Positions 17,936 to 27,005 of a DNA stretch of 32,243 nucleotides are shown here, in pieces (positions within the stretch are counted from its first letter, which is position 1; each line of letters starts with the position of its first letter). The DNA is taken from positions 1-32,243 of the forward strand of contig CAIVUE010000068.1 of NCBI GenBank assembly GCA_903909015.1. The letters are read 5' to 3'. Source of the stretch: an uncultured Methylophilaceae bacterium. GTDB taxonomy: Bacteria; Pseudomonadota; Gammaproteobacteria; Burkholderiales; Methylophilaceae. The notes below the pieces were generated by a model that did not search any database, had not been told where the DNA came from, and saw nothing but the letters and a program-made list of their open reading frames with translations. A program made the position numbers and the translations under genes.

Positions 17936-18068
17936 TAAAACAACCTGACTAAATTTAGCAAAACTAAACGCATCAAGGCTTTTGAACTTACAGTAAGCAT
18001 TAAAGTTTTGATTGAATAACATGCGCCCTTAACCATATAAACATTACCATTAATGATTCTGACCTACC

Positions 18069-18089
18069 AACTTGAACCTAGTTCAAGTT
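18069..18089. promoter_or_regulatory. Perfect 9-bp inverted repeat, candidate operator
   Basis: AACTTGAAC-CTA-GTTCAAGTT in the EF-hand/ompR divergent intergenic region, no U-tract. Confidence 0.5.
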
Positions 18090-18281
18090 ATACAAGTGTG
18101 AAAGATTAACCTAATGAACTCTTCCAACCAAGCTCGTCATCATCCTATAGGGATGTAAATCTAATGTTTCAAATAAAAGCGTATTTGTAAAAAAATGTAA
18201 CTAATTAAATATATAAAATAGCCCGCATCAAATCGTATAATAAGCAGTAAACAATACGCATGCTAATGGAGCGATTTTAAG

Positions 18282-19025
18282 ATGAACACACCATCACAAA
18301 CAGCCAACTTAAAAAAAATACTCATGGTAGACGATGACGTTCGCATGCGTGAGTTATTGCAACGTTATCTAACTGAACAAGGCTTTAGTATTAAAACTGT
18401 TGCCGACTCAACAGAAATGGATGCCGTGCTCGCGCAAGAGCATATTGATCTATTAGTGCTTGATCTCATGCTGCCTGGCGAAGATGGCCTAGCGATTTGC
18501 AGACGTCTAAGATCAAATCGTAACGCAATGCCTATTATTATGCTTACGGCACGCGGCGATGAAGTTGACCGTATTATTGGATTAGAAATGGGAGCCGATG
18601 ATTACTTGCCAAAACCATTCAATCCTCGAGAATTGCTTGCTAGAATCAATGCCATTATGCGAAGGCAAATACCCACAGAACCTAGTGCTCCAGGCCTTGC
18701 CTCCGGGGGGCTTGCTTTTGGTGATTTCTTATTTGATCCATCCACTCGAAGCTTAAGCCGCAACGGTGAAAACATCACCATCACTAGCGGTGAATACGCG
18801 CTACTTAAAGTATTTATTGACCATCCAAGACAGCCTCTTTCACGTGATCGGCTGATGCAATTAGCCCGAGGCAGAGAACTTGACGTATTTGATCGAAGCA
18901 TAGACGTTCAAGTTTCGCGTTTACGTAGATTAATTGAAATCGATCCAGCGCATCCTCGTTATTTACAAACAATGTGGGGCTTTGGTTATGTCTTCATTCC
19001 AGACGGCGAAGCTGGTAAAAATTAA
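18282..19025 (+). CDS. ompR: OmpR-family response regulator
   Basis: Receiver domain (ILMVDDDVRMREL, LVLDLMLPGEDGL, IIMLTARGDEVDRI, GADDYLPKPF) plus winged-helix output domain. Confidence 0.88.
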   Translation: MNTPSQTANLKKILMVDDDVRMRELLQRYLTEQGFSIKTVADSTEMDAVLAQEHIDLLVLDLMLPGEDGLAICRRLRSNRNAMPIIMLTARGDEVDRIIGLEMGADDYLPKPFNPRELLARINAIMRRQIPTEPSAPGLASGGLAFGDFLFDPSTRSLSRNGENITITSGEYALLKVFIDHPRQPLSRDRLMQLARGRELDVFDRSIDVQVSRLRRLIEIDPAHPRYLQTMWGFGYVFIPDGEAGKN

Positions 19026-19058
19026 GAAAGAAGCTAATCAACTTAGAACCGGACCAAG

Positions 19059-20363
19059 ATGAAGCTTCTTCCACGCACCCTGCTTGCTCGACTAATGCTG
19101 CTTATCGCCATTTTACTGACGATAGGCCAATTTGCTGCACTAAAACTTTTCGACTATTTCGAACGTGAGCCTCGTGCAAATGCCGCGGCTTTACAAGCAG
19201 TCACAATCGTAAACTATACTAAAGCATCATTATTGGCGGCACACGAAAATCGGAGAATTGCGCTATTGTCAGAGTTATCTGGCCGAGAAGGGGTTCGTAT
19301 TTATGCTGCGGACATACTCGAAGAAATTGAACCACTTCCTAATGACCCCTTCATACAAATTCTTACAAAAAAAATTCGTAACACTTTAGGAAGCGACACG
19401 ATTGTCGCCATTAACCACTTTGGAGTTCCCGGACTTTGGATTAGTTTTAATATTGACCAAGATGACTACTGGGTAGTTATTCCTCGCTTGCAAGCAGAAC
19501 GGCATTTCCCGTGGCAGTGGCTCAACTGGGGGGCTTTAGTTATCCTTCTTTCGCTAATAGGAGCCTATCTCATAGCGGCAAGAATTAATCGTCCGCTAAA
19601 TTTACTCGTAAAGGCAGCCGATCGAATTCGAAGCGGTCTCACCCCAATGCAACTTCCAGAAGAAGGGGTAGATGAACTTCGCGCAGTAAGCCATACTTTT
19701 AACCAAATGACCGAGTCACTGGCTTTACTTGATTCAGAAAGAACTCTTCTTCTGGCAGGCGTCTCACATGACTTGCGAACTCCTCTAGCAAGGCTTCGTC
19801 TAGCTATTGAAATGCTTCCAGACGAACAATGTAAGTTTTATAAAGAAGGCATGATTCAAGACATAACTGACATGGATGGAATCATTAATCAATTCTTAGA
19901 TTTTGTGCGAGGCGTAGAAGGCGAGCCTACACAAATGCTAGACCTAAACCAGCTTCTCCAATCACTTTATGACAGGCATGTTCGTTCAGGGCGAAAACTC
20001 ACACTCAACCTAGCTCCTACGCACCTAATCGCACTGCGCCCACTTGCAATGCAAAGATTACTAGGTAATTTAATCGACAACGCTTTCGCTTACGGAAAAG
20101 GTGAAGTAATCATAAGAACAAAAATTGAAGCTGAAGATATTTTAGTAAGCGTGTTGGATAACGGTCCTGGAATAGAAGATACTCAAAAAGCTAGACTTTT
20201 AAGGCCGTTTGAACGCCTTGATATTGCAAGAGGAAACACTAAGGGAAGTGGCTTAGGGTTAGCCATTTGCGACCGGATCACAAAGTTACATAGAGGAAAG
20301 TTGGATTTAATTAACCGGCCAGAGGGTGGCCTAGAGGTGAGAATAACGCTTCCTTTAAGTTAA
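19059..20363 (+). CDS. envZ: EnvZ-like sensor histidine kinase
   Basis: HAMP, H-box VSHDLRTPLARLRLAIEML, NLIDNAFAYGKG, DNGPGIED, GSGLGLAICDRI. Confidence 0.88.
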   Translation: MKLLPRTLLARLMLLIAILLTIGQFAALKLFDYFEREPRANAAALQAVTIVNYTKASLLAAHENRRIALLSELSGREGVRIYAADILEEIEPLPNDPFIQILTKKIRNTLGSDTIVAINHFGVPGLWISFNIDQDDYWVVIPRLQAERHFPWQWLNWGALVILLSLIGAYLIAARINRPLNLLVKAADRIRSGLTPMQLPEEGVDELRAVSHTFNQMTESLALLDSERTLLLAGVSHDLRTPLARLRLAIEMLPDEQCKFYKEGMIQDITDMDGIINQFLDFVRGVEGEPTQMLDLNQLLQSLYDRHVRSGRKLTLNLAPTHLIALRPLAMQRLLGNLIDNAFAYGKGEVIIRTKIEAEDILVSVLDNGPGIEDTQKARLLRPFERLDIARGNTKGSGLGLAICDRITKLHRGKLDLINRPEGGLEVRITLPLS

Positions 20364-21769
20364 TTAGCCTTTGTCTCAAACCATGCAAGCTTCTTTCGTA
20401 AGGAGACTACATGACCAACAATAATTAAGCATGGTGGTTTCAATTGTGCGTCAGCCACCTTGCTTGCTAAGTTACTTAAATCACCAACAACCACTTTCTG
20501 CTTAGCTGTTGTCCCTTGTTGAATAACAGCTGCTGGAGTGTTTGATTCCAAGCCATGTTGAATTAATTGAAGACAAATCTCTTCCAACCCAATTAATCCC
20601 ATATAAATCACTACCGTCTGATTAGGTCTCACTAAAGCCGGCCAATCTAGCTCCACCAAATGCTTTTGCTGATCACCCTTAGGCTTCAAATGCCCAGTAG
20701 TAAAAATACATGATTGGGCATAATCTCGATGAGTCAGTGGGATACCAGCATAGCTAGAAACACCATTTGCAGCAGTAATGCCTGGAACAACTTGGAATGG
20801 CACGTCGTTTTCCATGAGGGTTTCAATTTCTTCTCCTCCTCGTCCAAAAATAAATGGATCCCCGCCTTTTAGACGCAAAACTCGCTTTCCTTCTTTAGCG
20901 AGACGTACTAACAACAAATTAATTTCTTCCTGCGGAAGTGTATGCCTATCCCGAGCTTTGCCCACATACATTAACTCAGCATCTCGTCGAACCAACTCCA
21001 TGACCTCTTTACTGACCAACTTGTCATAAACACAAACATCACATTGTTGCATCAGCCTTAAAGCACGAAAGGTAAGCAGGTCAGGGTCTCCTGGGCCCCC
21101 TCCGACCAGGTAAACTTCACCATGTTGTTTATTATAACTCTCAGAATTAATTGCCTCAGTTAATGCAATTTCTGCAGCCTGCTCTTGCCCTGAAAAAATC
21201 AATTCGGCAATTGGCCCCTCAAAAATTTTTTCCCAAAAAATACGGCGTGACTGAGTATCCAGAAATCTTGCTTTTACTGAATCACGAAAGTCTCTTGCCA
21301 AAGAGGCAAGTCTTCCATAGGAGGAGGGAATCATGGTTTCAATTTTTGCACGAATTAATCTTGCTAAAACTGGCGCTGCCCCATTACTTGAAATTGCAAT
21401 AACAATCGGTGAGCGATCTACAATCGATGGCATTGTGAAAGTACAAAGGGCTGGCGCATCTACAACGTTTACTGGGATGTTTTTTTCTTTTGCAGCAGCT
21501 GATACCGCCGCGTTCACCGTTTCATCGTTAGTAGCTGCGATTACCAACGCGGCTCCTGTCAACTGACAAGGCTCGAAAACTGTCTGAAAATATTGGATTT
21601 CAGCACTGATGACTTTTGCATTTAGTGCATCACATAGTGTTGGCGCAAACACCTCAACTGAGGCATCGGCCTTAAGCAACAAACTGACTTTTCGCATTGC
21701 AACATCGCCCCCGCCAACAACGACACAACGCAAGCCCTTAATTTTCATAAAAATAGGTATGGATTCCAT
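20360..21769 (-). CDS. cysG: Siroheme synthase (uroporphyrinogen-III C-methyltransferase / precorrin-2 dehydrogenase / ferrochelatase)
   Basis: VVVGGGDVAMRKVSLLLKA; VYLVGGGPGDPDLLTFRALRLMQQCDVCVYDKLVS; LRLKGGDPFIFGRGGEE. Confidence 0.95.
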   Translation of the reverse strand: MESIPIFMKIKGLRCVVVGGGDVAMRKVSLLLKADASVEVFAPTLCDALNAKVISAEIQYFQTVFEPCQLTGAALVIAATNDETVNAAVSAAAKEKNIPVNVVDAPALCTFTMPSIVDRSPIVIAISSNGAAPVLARLIRAKIETMIPSSYGRLASLARDFRDSVKARFLDTQSRRIFWEKIFEGPIAELIFSGQEQAAEIALTEAINSESYNKQHGEVYLVGGGPGDPDLLTFRALRLMQQCDVCVYDKLVSKEVMELVRRDAELMYVGKARDRHTLPQEEINLLLVRLAKEGKRVLRLKGGDPFIFGRGGEEIETLMENDVPFQVVPGITAANGVSSYAGIPLTHRDYAQSCIFTTGHLKPKGDQQKHLVELDWPALVRPNQTVVIYMGLIGLEEICLQLIQHGLESNTPAAVIQQGTTAKQKVVVGDLSNLASKVADAQLKPPCLIIVGHVVSLRKKLAWFETKAN

Positions 21770-21831
21770 AGCTACATTTTACCTTCGAATTTCTTCATGT
21801 TCAGTTAAATATATCCTGAAAGAATGACCTA

Positions 21832-22668
21832 TTAAGACTGGCAGTAAGCGCAATAAAAGGTCGAACGCTGACCTTGCTTGATTTTGACAATAGGGGCACC
21901 ACATTCTCGACATGGTGCATCAGCTCGACCATAAACAAAATACGTTTGCTGAAAATAGCCTGGATTGCCGTCAGCTCCAAAAAAATCACGCAAGCTGCTC
22001 CCTCCGGCTTCAATAGCTGCAGAAAGTGTGGCTTTAATTTCGGCAACTAAACTGTCACATTTAGCTTTACTAACTTTATTAGCAGGTGTTTTAGGATTGA
22101 TCTTAGCCCGAAACAATGACTCACTCGCGTAAATATTCCCCACCCCAACCACTAAATGACTATCCATAATCGCGATTTTAATTGCTGTACTTTTATTTTT
22201 TAGCTGCTGATGCAGATATTCACCAGTAAAGCTTATCTCAAGAGGTTCTGGCCCTAGCATTTTAATTAAAGCATGCTGAGCAACGCCTTCATGTGCGTCA
22301 GACCACAAAACGGCGCCAAATCGTCTAGGATCACGCAAACGTAATACATGGCTATCAACAAAGTGAATGTCGAAATGGTCGTGCTTAGCGGCAACTTCAT
22401 TTTGTGCCAATAAACAAATACGCCCCGACATCCCCAAATGCAAGATCAATGTACCGATATGCACACCTTCTGCATTATTAAACTCCGCTAAAATGTATTT
22501 AGCCCGGCGCGTTAATCCACTTAATGTTGTGTGCTGAAGAGTTTTTACAAGATGAGTAGGAATAGGCCATCTCAGAGTGGGGTGACGAATAATGACTTGA
22601 CTAACTGTTTGACCAACTAGCGAGGCAATGCCCCGCATGGTCGTTTCTACTTCTGGGAGTTCTGGCAA
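21832..22668 (-). CDS. mutM: Formamidopyrimidine-DNA glycosylase
   Basis: MPELPEVETTMRGI N-terminus; VVGVGNIYASESLFRAKI; C-terminal zinc finger CRECGAPIVKIKQGQRSTFYCAYCQ. Confidence 0.97.
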   Translation of the reverse strand: MPELPEVETTMRGIASLVGQTVSQVIIRHPTLRWPIPTHLVKTLQHTTLSGLTRRAKYILAEFNNAEGVHIGTLILHLGMSGRICLLAQNEVAAKHDHFDIHFVDSHVLRLRDPRRFGAVLWSDAHEGVAQHALIKMLGPEPLEISFTGEYLHQQLKNKSTAIKIAIMDSHLVVGVGNIYASESLFRAKINPKTPANKVSKAKCDSLVAEIKATLSAAIEAGGSSLRDFFGADGNPGYFQQTYFVYGRADAPCRECGAPIVKIKQGQRSTFYCAYCQS

Positions 22669-22671
22669 AAA

Positions 22672-23556
22672 TTACTTACCAAGATTAATAGGTGGATTGA
22701 GCAAAGTAAAGCCAATGTCTGGCGGGACATGGTAAATCATGCCTTCATCAGGACGACCCAATAATAGCTCCGGGGATTCCTGTATCTTATCTAGGTGTAC
22801 TTTGTGGCCATCATTTAACTTAACTTCAAAAGATGGATACGTTGTTTTACGGTCTGGTGTATATGGCTCAACTCTTTGCACACTCACACTGCGCCAATAT
22901 GAATCAAACCATTCATTCATTTCATTTTGTGTTGGCTTGGCCTTTTCAGGTGACGCTTTCCATTTGCCATCTGCAAAATCCACATTCAAACGAACTTCTT
23001 CCCATTGTTCTAAATGAGAAAAATCGAAACCTATAATTTTCTTCTGCTCATCAGGCTTGAATGGACTCTTGTCTAAATACTCTTCCACTGGGGACTGTGC
23101 GTTTTCAGCATAACTGACGGGCAACAAATAAACGAGGCCGTTATAGGCCACATATTGCTCAGAAGTTACTGGATTAAAAGTGCCAAAATCAAACTCTTCA
23201 TTATCAAACTTGAGCTTTAATTTTGGCTGATCTAGACCAAATTGGGTTAAATCAGTTGCTTGGAATTTTTGTGTGCTTTTGGCAGCTACTAAAGACAAAA
23301 TACGCATCACCAACATCTGGTCGGCCCGGGCCTTGTATGGCTTATCAAGATACCAGTAGCCATCAACCTTCTCAAAAGCTACTGGCGCTTTAGCTGGAAA
23401 CTCAACGCTTACTTTAGTAAATGTAGCTAATTTTAGTGTTGAAACCTCATAAGCCGTTTCTTTAGCTACCTCTTGCTGTGGGCGGAATTTAAGAAATACA
23501 CCTATTCCTAGCACTAATGCTAAAAGTAAAACATTTACCAACCAGCGTGACTTCAT
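22672..23556 (-). CDS. DUF4340 domain protein
   Basis: Single N-terminal TM (SRWLVNVLLLALVLGIGVFLKF), DUF4340-like ...FGTFNPVTSEQYVAYNGLVYLLP; between GldG-like gene and mutM. Confidence 0.75.
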   Translation of the reverse strand: MKSRWLVNVLLLALVLGIGVFLKFRPQQEVAKETAYEVSTLKLATFTKVSVEFPAKAPVAFEKVDGYWYLDKPYKARADQMLVMRILSLVAAKSTQKFQATDLTQFGLDQPKLKLKFDNEEFDFGTFNPVTSEQYVAYNGLVYLLPVSYAENAQSPVEEYLDKSPFKPDEQKKIIGFDFSHLEQWEEVRLNVDFADGKWKASPEKAKPTQNEMNEWFDSYWRSVSVQRVEPYTPDRKTTYPSFEVKLNDGHKVHLDKIQESPELLLGRPDEGMIYHVPPDIGFTLLNPPINLGK

Positions 23557-23581
23557 ACTTCCATCCTTTAAATGCAAAAAC

Positions 23582-25000
23582 TTAGGCTTTGCGACGTTTC
23601 CACCACAACATCACACCAGTCACTAATAAAACTAGTGGGATAATGACCTGGAACAAGCCAAATGAAACACCAAATATTGGCATAAATACGATCATCGCCC
23701 AGAAGTGACCCCAGCCAGACTGAGGTATCGTCACGTTCATATCTTTAAGTGGTTTTGGCTGAATCGTAATTAAACTGTCGTCACCGGCCAACCAATTAAC
23801 GATATTGACACCGAAGTCTAGGTTTGACTCACTGGTCACATGAGTATTCGATAAGAAATTTGCATTACCAACAACTACAACGCGCTGCCCTTTTTTGCCA
23901 TAAACCCGCTCCAAGGCAACAGCAATGTTGATTGGACCTTTAACGTCTTCTTTTTCATCAAATACAGCTTTAGATGCTTTTGAGTCTAATTCTTTTGGAT
24001 TGTTTTCTAACCAACCATTTGGCGCAACATCAACCAAACTCGTCACTTTCCATCCATTATCATCAGTCCCTTGCGCACTAATTTTTCTTGCTTCAGGGAA
24101 CATCGTACGTAACATAAAGTTTTTAGTAATCGCGTGATCGCCGTATTGGCTAGCAAAAGCAAATTTCTCATCAACGCCATATTGTGCAGCTGAGCCGTCG
24201 ATCACCATACCTTTAGACACATCTAAGCCAATATACTTTCCAATCTCATCCAGGCCATGCAGATTGTTGTCGTCTAACAACCAAAGTAAATTACCCCCAT
24301 TATCTAGATAGGTCTTAATCTTTTTAACTTCAACAGGCCCCACGTTCACTTGCGGGCTCGCGATCACTAACATTGAACCAGTCATTGGCACGCCTTGAGC
24401 GATAGTCAAGTCAGGATTAAATAATTTAAAACCTTTCTTTTGAAGCTGCTCACCAAAAGCGCCGAGATCATTATCTTTAAGGCCAATCAAATTTCGCTCG
24501 CTATGCCCATCCAAATACATAACCGGCTTTTCATGGCTTCGAGACAAACGCACCAATAAATTAGTCATTTCTTGCTCAGCATACGGCGGCAATAAGTGCT
24601 CACTTCGTTTTTGATACTCAACCACTAACTCGCCTTCGGCTTTAATGCCGGCCTCTTGTGCAAGCTTTGGCTTTTCTGCAGGGCTCACGAAAGCAACGTG
24701 GATGTCAGGCTTAGTCCGTTGAAAGCGTGAAATGAAGTCGCGCACGCCTTTACGATAATTTTCACCATGTGCAGTATTATCTTCTGACGCGAACACAGTA
24801 ACATTTACATCACCCTTCATTTGTTTAAGGACATTGATACTGCCCTCAGTCAAAATATTACGGTTACTTTGTGTAATGTCTTTTGAGAAGTGATACTCAC
24901 GGCTTAGGTAGCCAATTAAAGATACCAAGACCAAAAATAAAATAACGAAGAAACTATTTTGCATCAGCAGTTGCAAACGTAGTTTTTGATTAATTTTCAT
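23582..25000 (-). CDS. GldG-like ABC transport auxiliary protein
   Basis: N-terminal TM, LDGHSERNL, KTYLDNGGNLLWLLDD, C-terminal TM; adjacent to GldF/GldA-like genes. Confidence 0.8.
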   Translation of the reverse strand: MKINQKLRLQLLMQNSFFVILFLVLVSLIGYLSREYHFSKDITQSNRNILTEGSINVLKQMKGDVNVTVFASEDNTAHGENYRKGVRDFISRFQRTKPDIHVAFVSPAEKPKLAQEAGIKAEGELVVEYQKRSEHLLPPYAEQEMTNLLVRLSRSHEKPVMYLDGHSERNLIGLKDNDLGAFGEQLQKKGFKLFNPDLTIAQGVPMTGSMLVIASPQVNVGPVEVKKIKTYLDNGGNLLWLLDDNNLHGLDEIGKYIGLDVSKGMVIDGSAAQYGVDEKFAFASQYGDHAITKNFMLRTMFPEARKISAQGTDDNGWKVTSLVDVAPNGWLENNPKELDSKASKAVFDEKEDVKGPINIAVALERVYGKKGQRVVVVGNANFLSNTHVTSESNLDFGVNIVNWLAGDDSLITIQPKPLKDMNVTIPQSGWGHFWAMIVFMPIFGVSFGLFQVIIPLVLLVTGVMLWWKRRKA

Positions 25001-25014
25001 AATTTAATACCCGA

Positions 25015-25761
25015 TTAGCCACGAAGACGGTCAGCATCAAGACGACGCACCGTAAGTGTTAAAAATGTAACGATGAACAATAAGAAATATGTAATGTCCG
25101 CAGTGTCAATCAAGCCACGAGCGAAGGGTTGGAAGTGATGCATCAGCGAGAGATAGTTTGTAACACTTGCTTCATCCCCAGTTAAGAAACGATCAACAAT
25201 CAACAATCCAAATAAAGCAATGAAAGTGATAATGGCTGCAACTACAGGCTGTGCAGTCAAACTTGAGAAATAAAGCCCTAGAGCTGAAAAGCTGGCGACC
25301 AATAACCACAAGCCAAGCACATTCGAAAATAAGTAGCCGAAATCAATATCAGCCCAAGCGTTCAATGTGCAAAGCATGACAGCAATCATCGCCACTAAAA
25401 TACTAAGGAAAGCAACCAAACCTATGAATTTTCCGAGCACGATTTCAGTGAGCGAAAGCGGCGCACTAAACAAGAAAGGTAACGTGTTACTCCGACGTTC
25501 TTCACTAATTAATCGCATTGAAAGTAAAGGCACTGAGAAGAGCATCACAAATGACGCTAAACCAAATACACTTTGGCCAATAAACATAGTCACACCTGTG
25601 CGCTCTGCTGGACGAATTGCACCAGACATCACCTCAAAATACTCATTTACGCCATTTAAAAAATAAGTACCAAATCCAAACTGTAGCAAGGCTAAAATTA
25701 CCCAGCCCATAGGCGAGGCAAATACGCTCTTAAGCTCTTTTCTTGCAACTTTTAAAATCAT
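25015..25761 (-). CDS. ABC-2 type permease (GldF-like)
   Basis: VARKELKSVFASPMGWVILALLQFGFG; MRLISEERRSNTLPFLFSAPLSLTEIVLGKF; six-TM pattern. Confidence 0.85.
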   Translation of the reverse strand: MILKVARKELKSVFASPMGWVILALLQFGFGTYFLNGVNEYFEVMSGAIRPAERTGVTMFIGQSVFGLASFVMLFSVPLLSMRLISEERRSNTLPFLFSAPLSLTEIVLGKFIGLVAFLSILVAMIAVMLCTLNAWADIDFGYLFSNVLGLWLLVASFSALGLYFSSLTAQPVVAAIITFIALFGLLIVDRFLTGDEASVTNYLSLMHHFQPFARGLIDTADITYFLLFIVTFLTLTVRRLDADRLRG

Positions 25762-25793
25762 AGGTTCTGCTTTCTAATTTCGACTAAAAACGC

Positions 25794-26726
25794 TTAGGCT
25801 GCCGCGTCTTGATAGGTCAATTGTACGAATACATCTTCAAGGCTAGTTTGATCAGGATTAATTTGATGCAATCCCCATCCTTTAGAAACAGCTGCCTGAA
25901 CTAAAGCTTCTGCAGGAACTTTTCCTGCGGCATATCGAACACGCAACAAGCCATTTGGCAAAGCTTCGACAGACTCAACGCCTGCAACCTTAAGCAACAC
26001 ATCATGCGATGGAGGATTAGTTAAACCAAGTAATAGCTTGTTGCCATGACGTTGTTGCTTAAGAACATCAATCGACCCATTAAACACCAATTTACCTTTA
26101 TCGATAATTTGTACGTGATCGCAAATCATTTCCACCTCAGGCAAAATATGCGTCGAAAGAATCACACTGTGTTCTCCCCCAAGCTCTTTAATTAAAGCTC
26201 TAATATCACGAATTTGAATTGGATCTAGCCCAACCGTTGGCTCATCTAAAATCACTACCATAGGATTATGAATAATCGCTTGGGCAATACCAACCCGCTG
26301 CTGATATCCTTTAGACAAATTCTCAATCAAACGTTTACTCATTTCCGTCAAGCCACAGCGCTCTTTGGCGCGCTGAACAGCCGCTCTGATATGTTTGGCA
26401 CTAACGCCGTGCAAACGCGCAGCAATTGCTAAGAATTCGTCTACAGTAAACTCACGATATAGCGGAGGAGTCTCTGGCAAATATCCAATCAAAGCTTTAG
26501 CCTCTTTTGGATTTTCTATCATATCCACACCACAAATTTTAACGCTACCTTTGGAAGGTGCTAAGTTGCCGGTAATCATTTTCATAGTGGTTGATTTTCC
26601 TGCCCCATTTGGACCAAGAAAACCAAGAACTTCACCTTTACTTAAGGTGAAACTAACGTCACTGACCGCTTCACGGCCCCCATATATGCGGGTTAGGTTA
26701 TTTGCTTCAACTGTTAAAGTAGTCAT
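25794..26726 (-). CDS. ABC transporter ATP-binding protein (GldA-like)
   Basis: Walker A GPNGAGKST, signature LSKGYQQRVGIAQAI, Walker B VVILDEPTVGLDP. Confidence 0.92.
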   Translation of the reverse strand: MTTLTVEANNLTRIYGGREAVSDVSFTLSKGEVLGFLGPNGAGKSTTMKMITGNLAPSKGSVKICGVDMIENPKEAKALIGYLPETPPLYREFTVDEFLAIAARLHGVSAKHIRAAVQRAKERCGLTEMSKRLIENLSKGYQQRVGIAQAIIHNPMVVILDEPTVGLDPIQIRDIRALIKELGGEHSVILSTHILPEVEMICDHVQIIDKGKLVFNGSIDVLKQQRHGNKLLLGLTNPPSHDVLLKVAGVESVEALPNGLLRVRYAAGKVPAEALVQAAVSKGWGLHQINPDQTSLEDVFVQLTYQDAAA

Positions 26727-26813
26727 AAAAAATTAAGGGCTCCACATTGTTTGGCAAGGCCAAATCCAAATCACAAGCTAAACTCAAAAGGCATGTTAAA
26801 TTAAAAAAACGCC

Positions 26814-26825
26814 TGACAATTGTCA
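26814..26825. promoter_or_regulatory. 12-bp perfect palindrome TGACAATTGTCA overlapping a TTGACA box on the minus strand
   Basis: Minus strand reads TTGACA-N17-TAATTT upstream of the GldA-like start. Confidence 0.45.
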
Positions 26826-27005
26826 AGCGCAAGGCAATTCTTGTTTGTATTTAATCAACATTTTTGATCTTTGAAACAAGTCCTATTGGAAAGTTTCAAT
26901 TAAAAAGCTATAGTCAGCCCTCATTATGGATGAACTTGCATAAGGTGTCACTGACTAAGGATTATAAAGTTCATTCACTACCATCGAAGAAACCAAATTA
27001 ATGCC

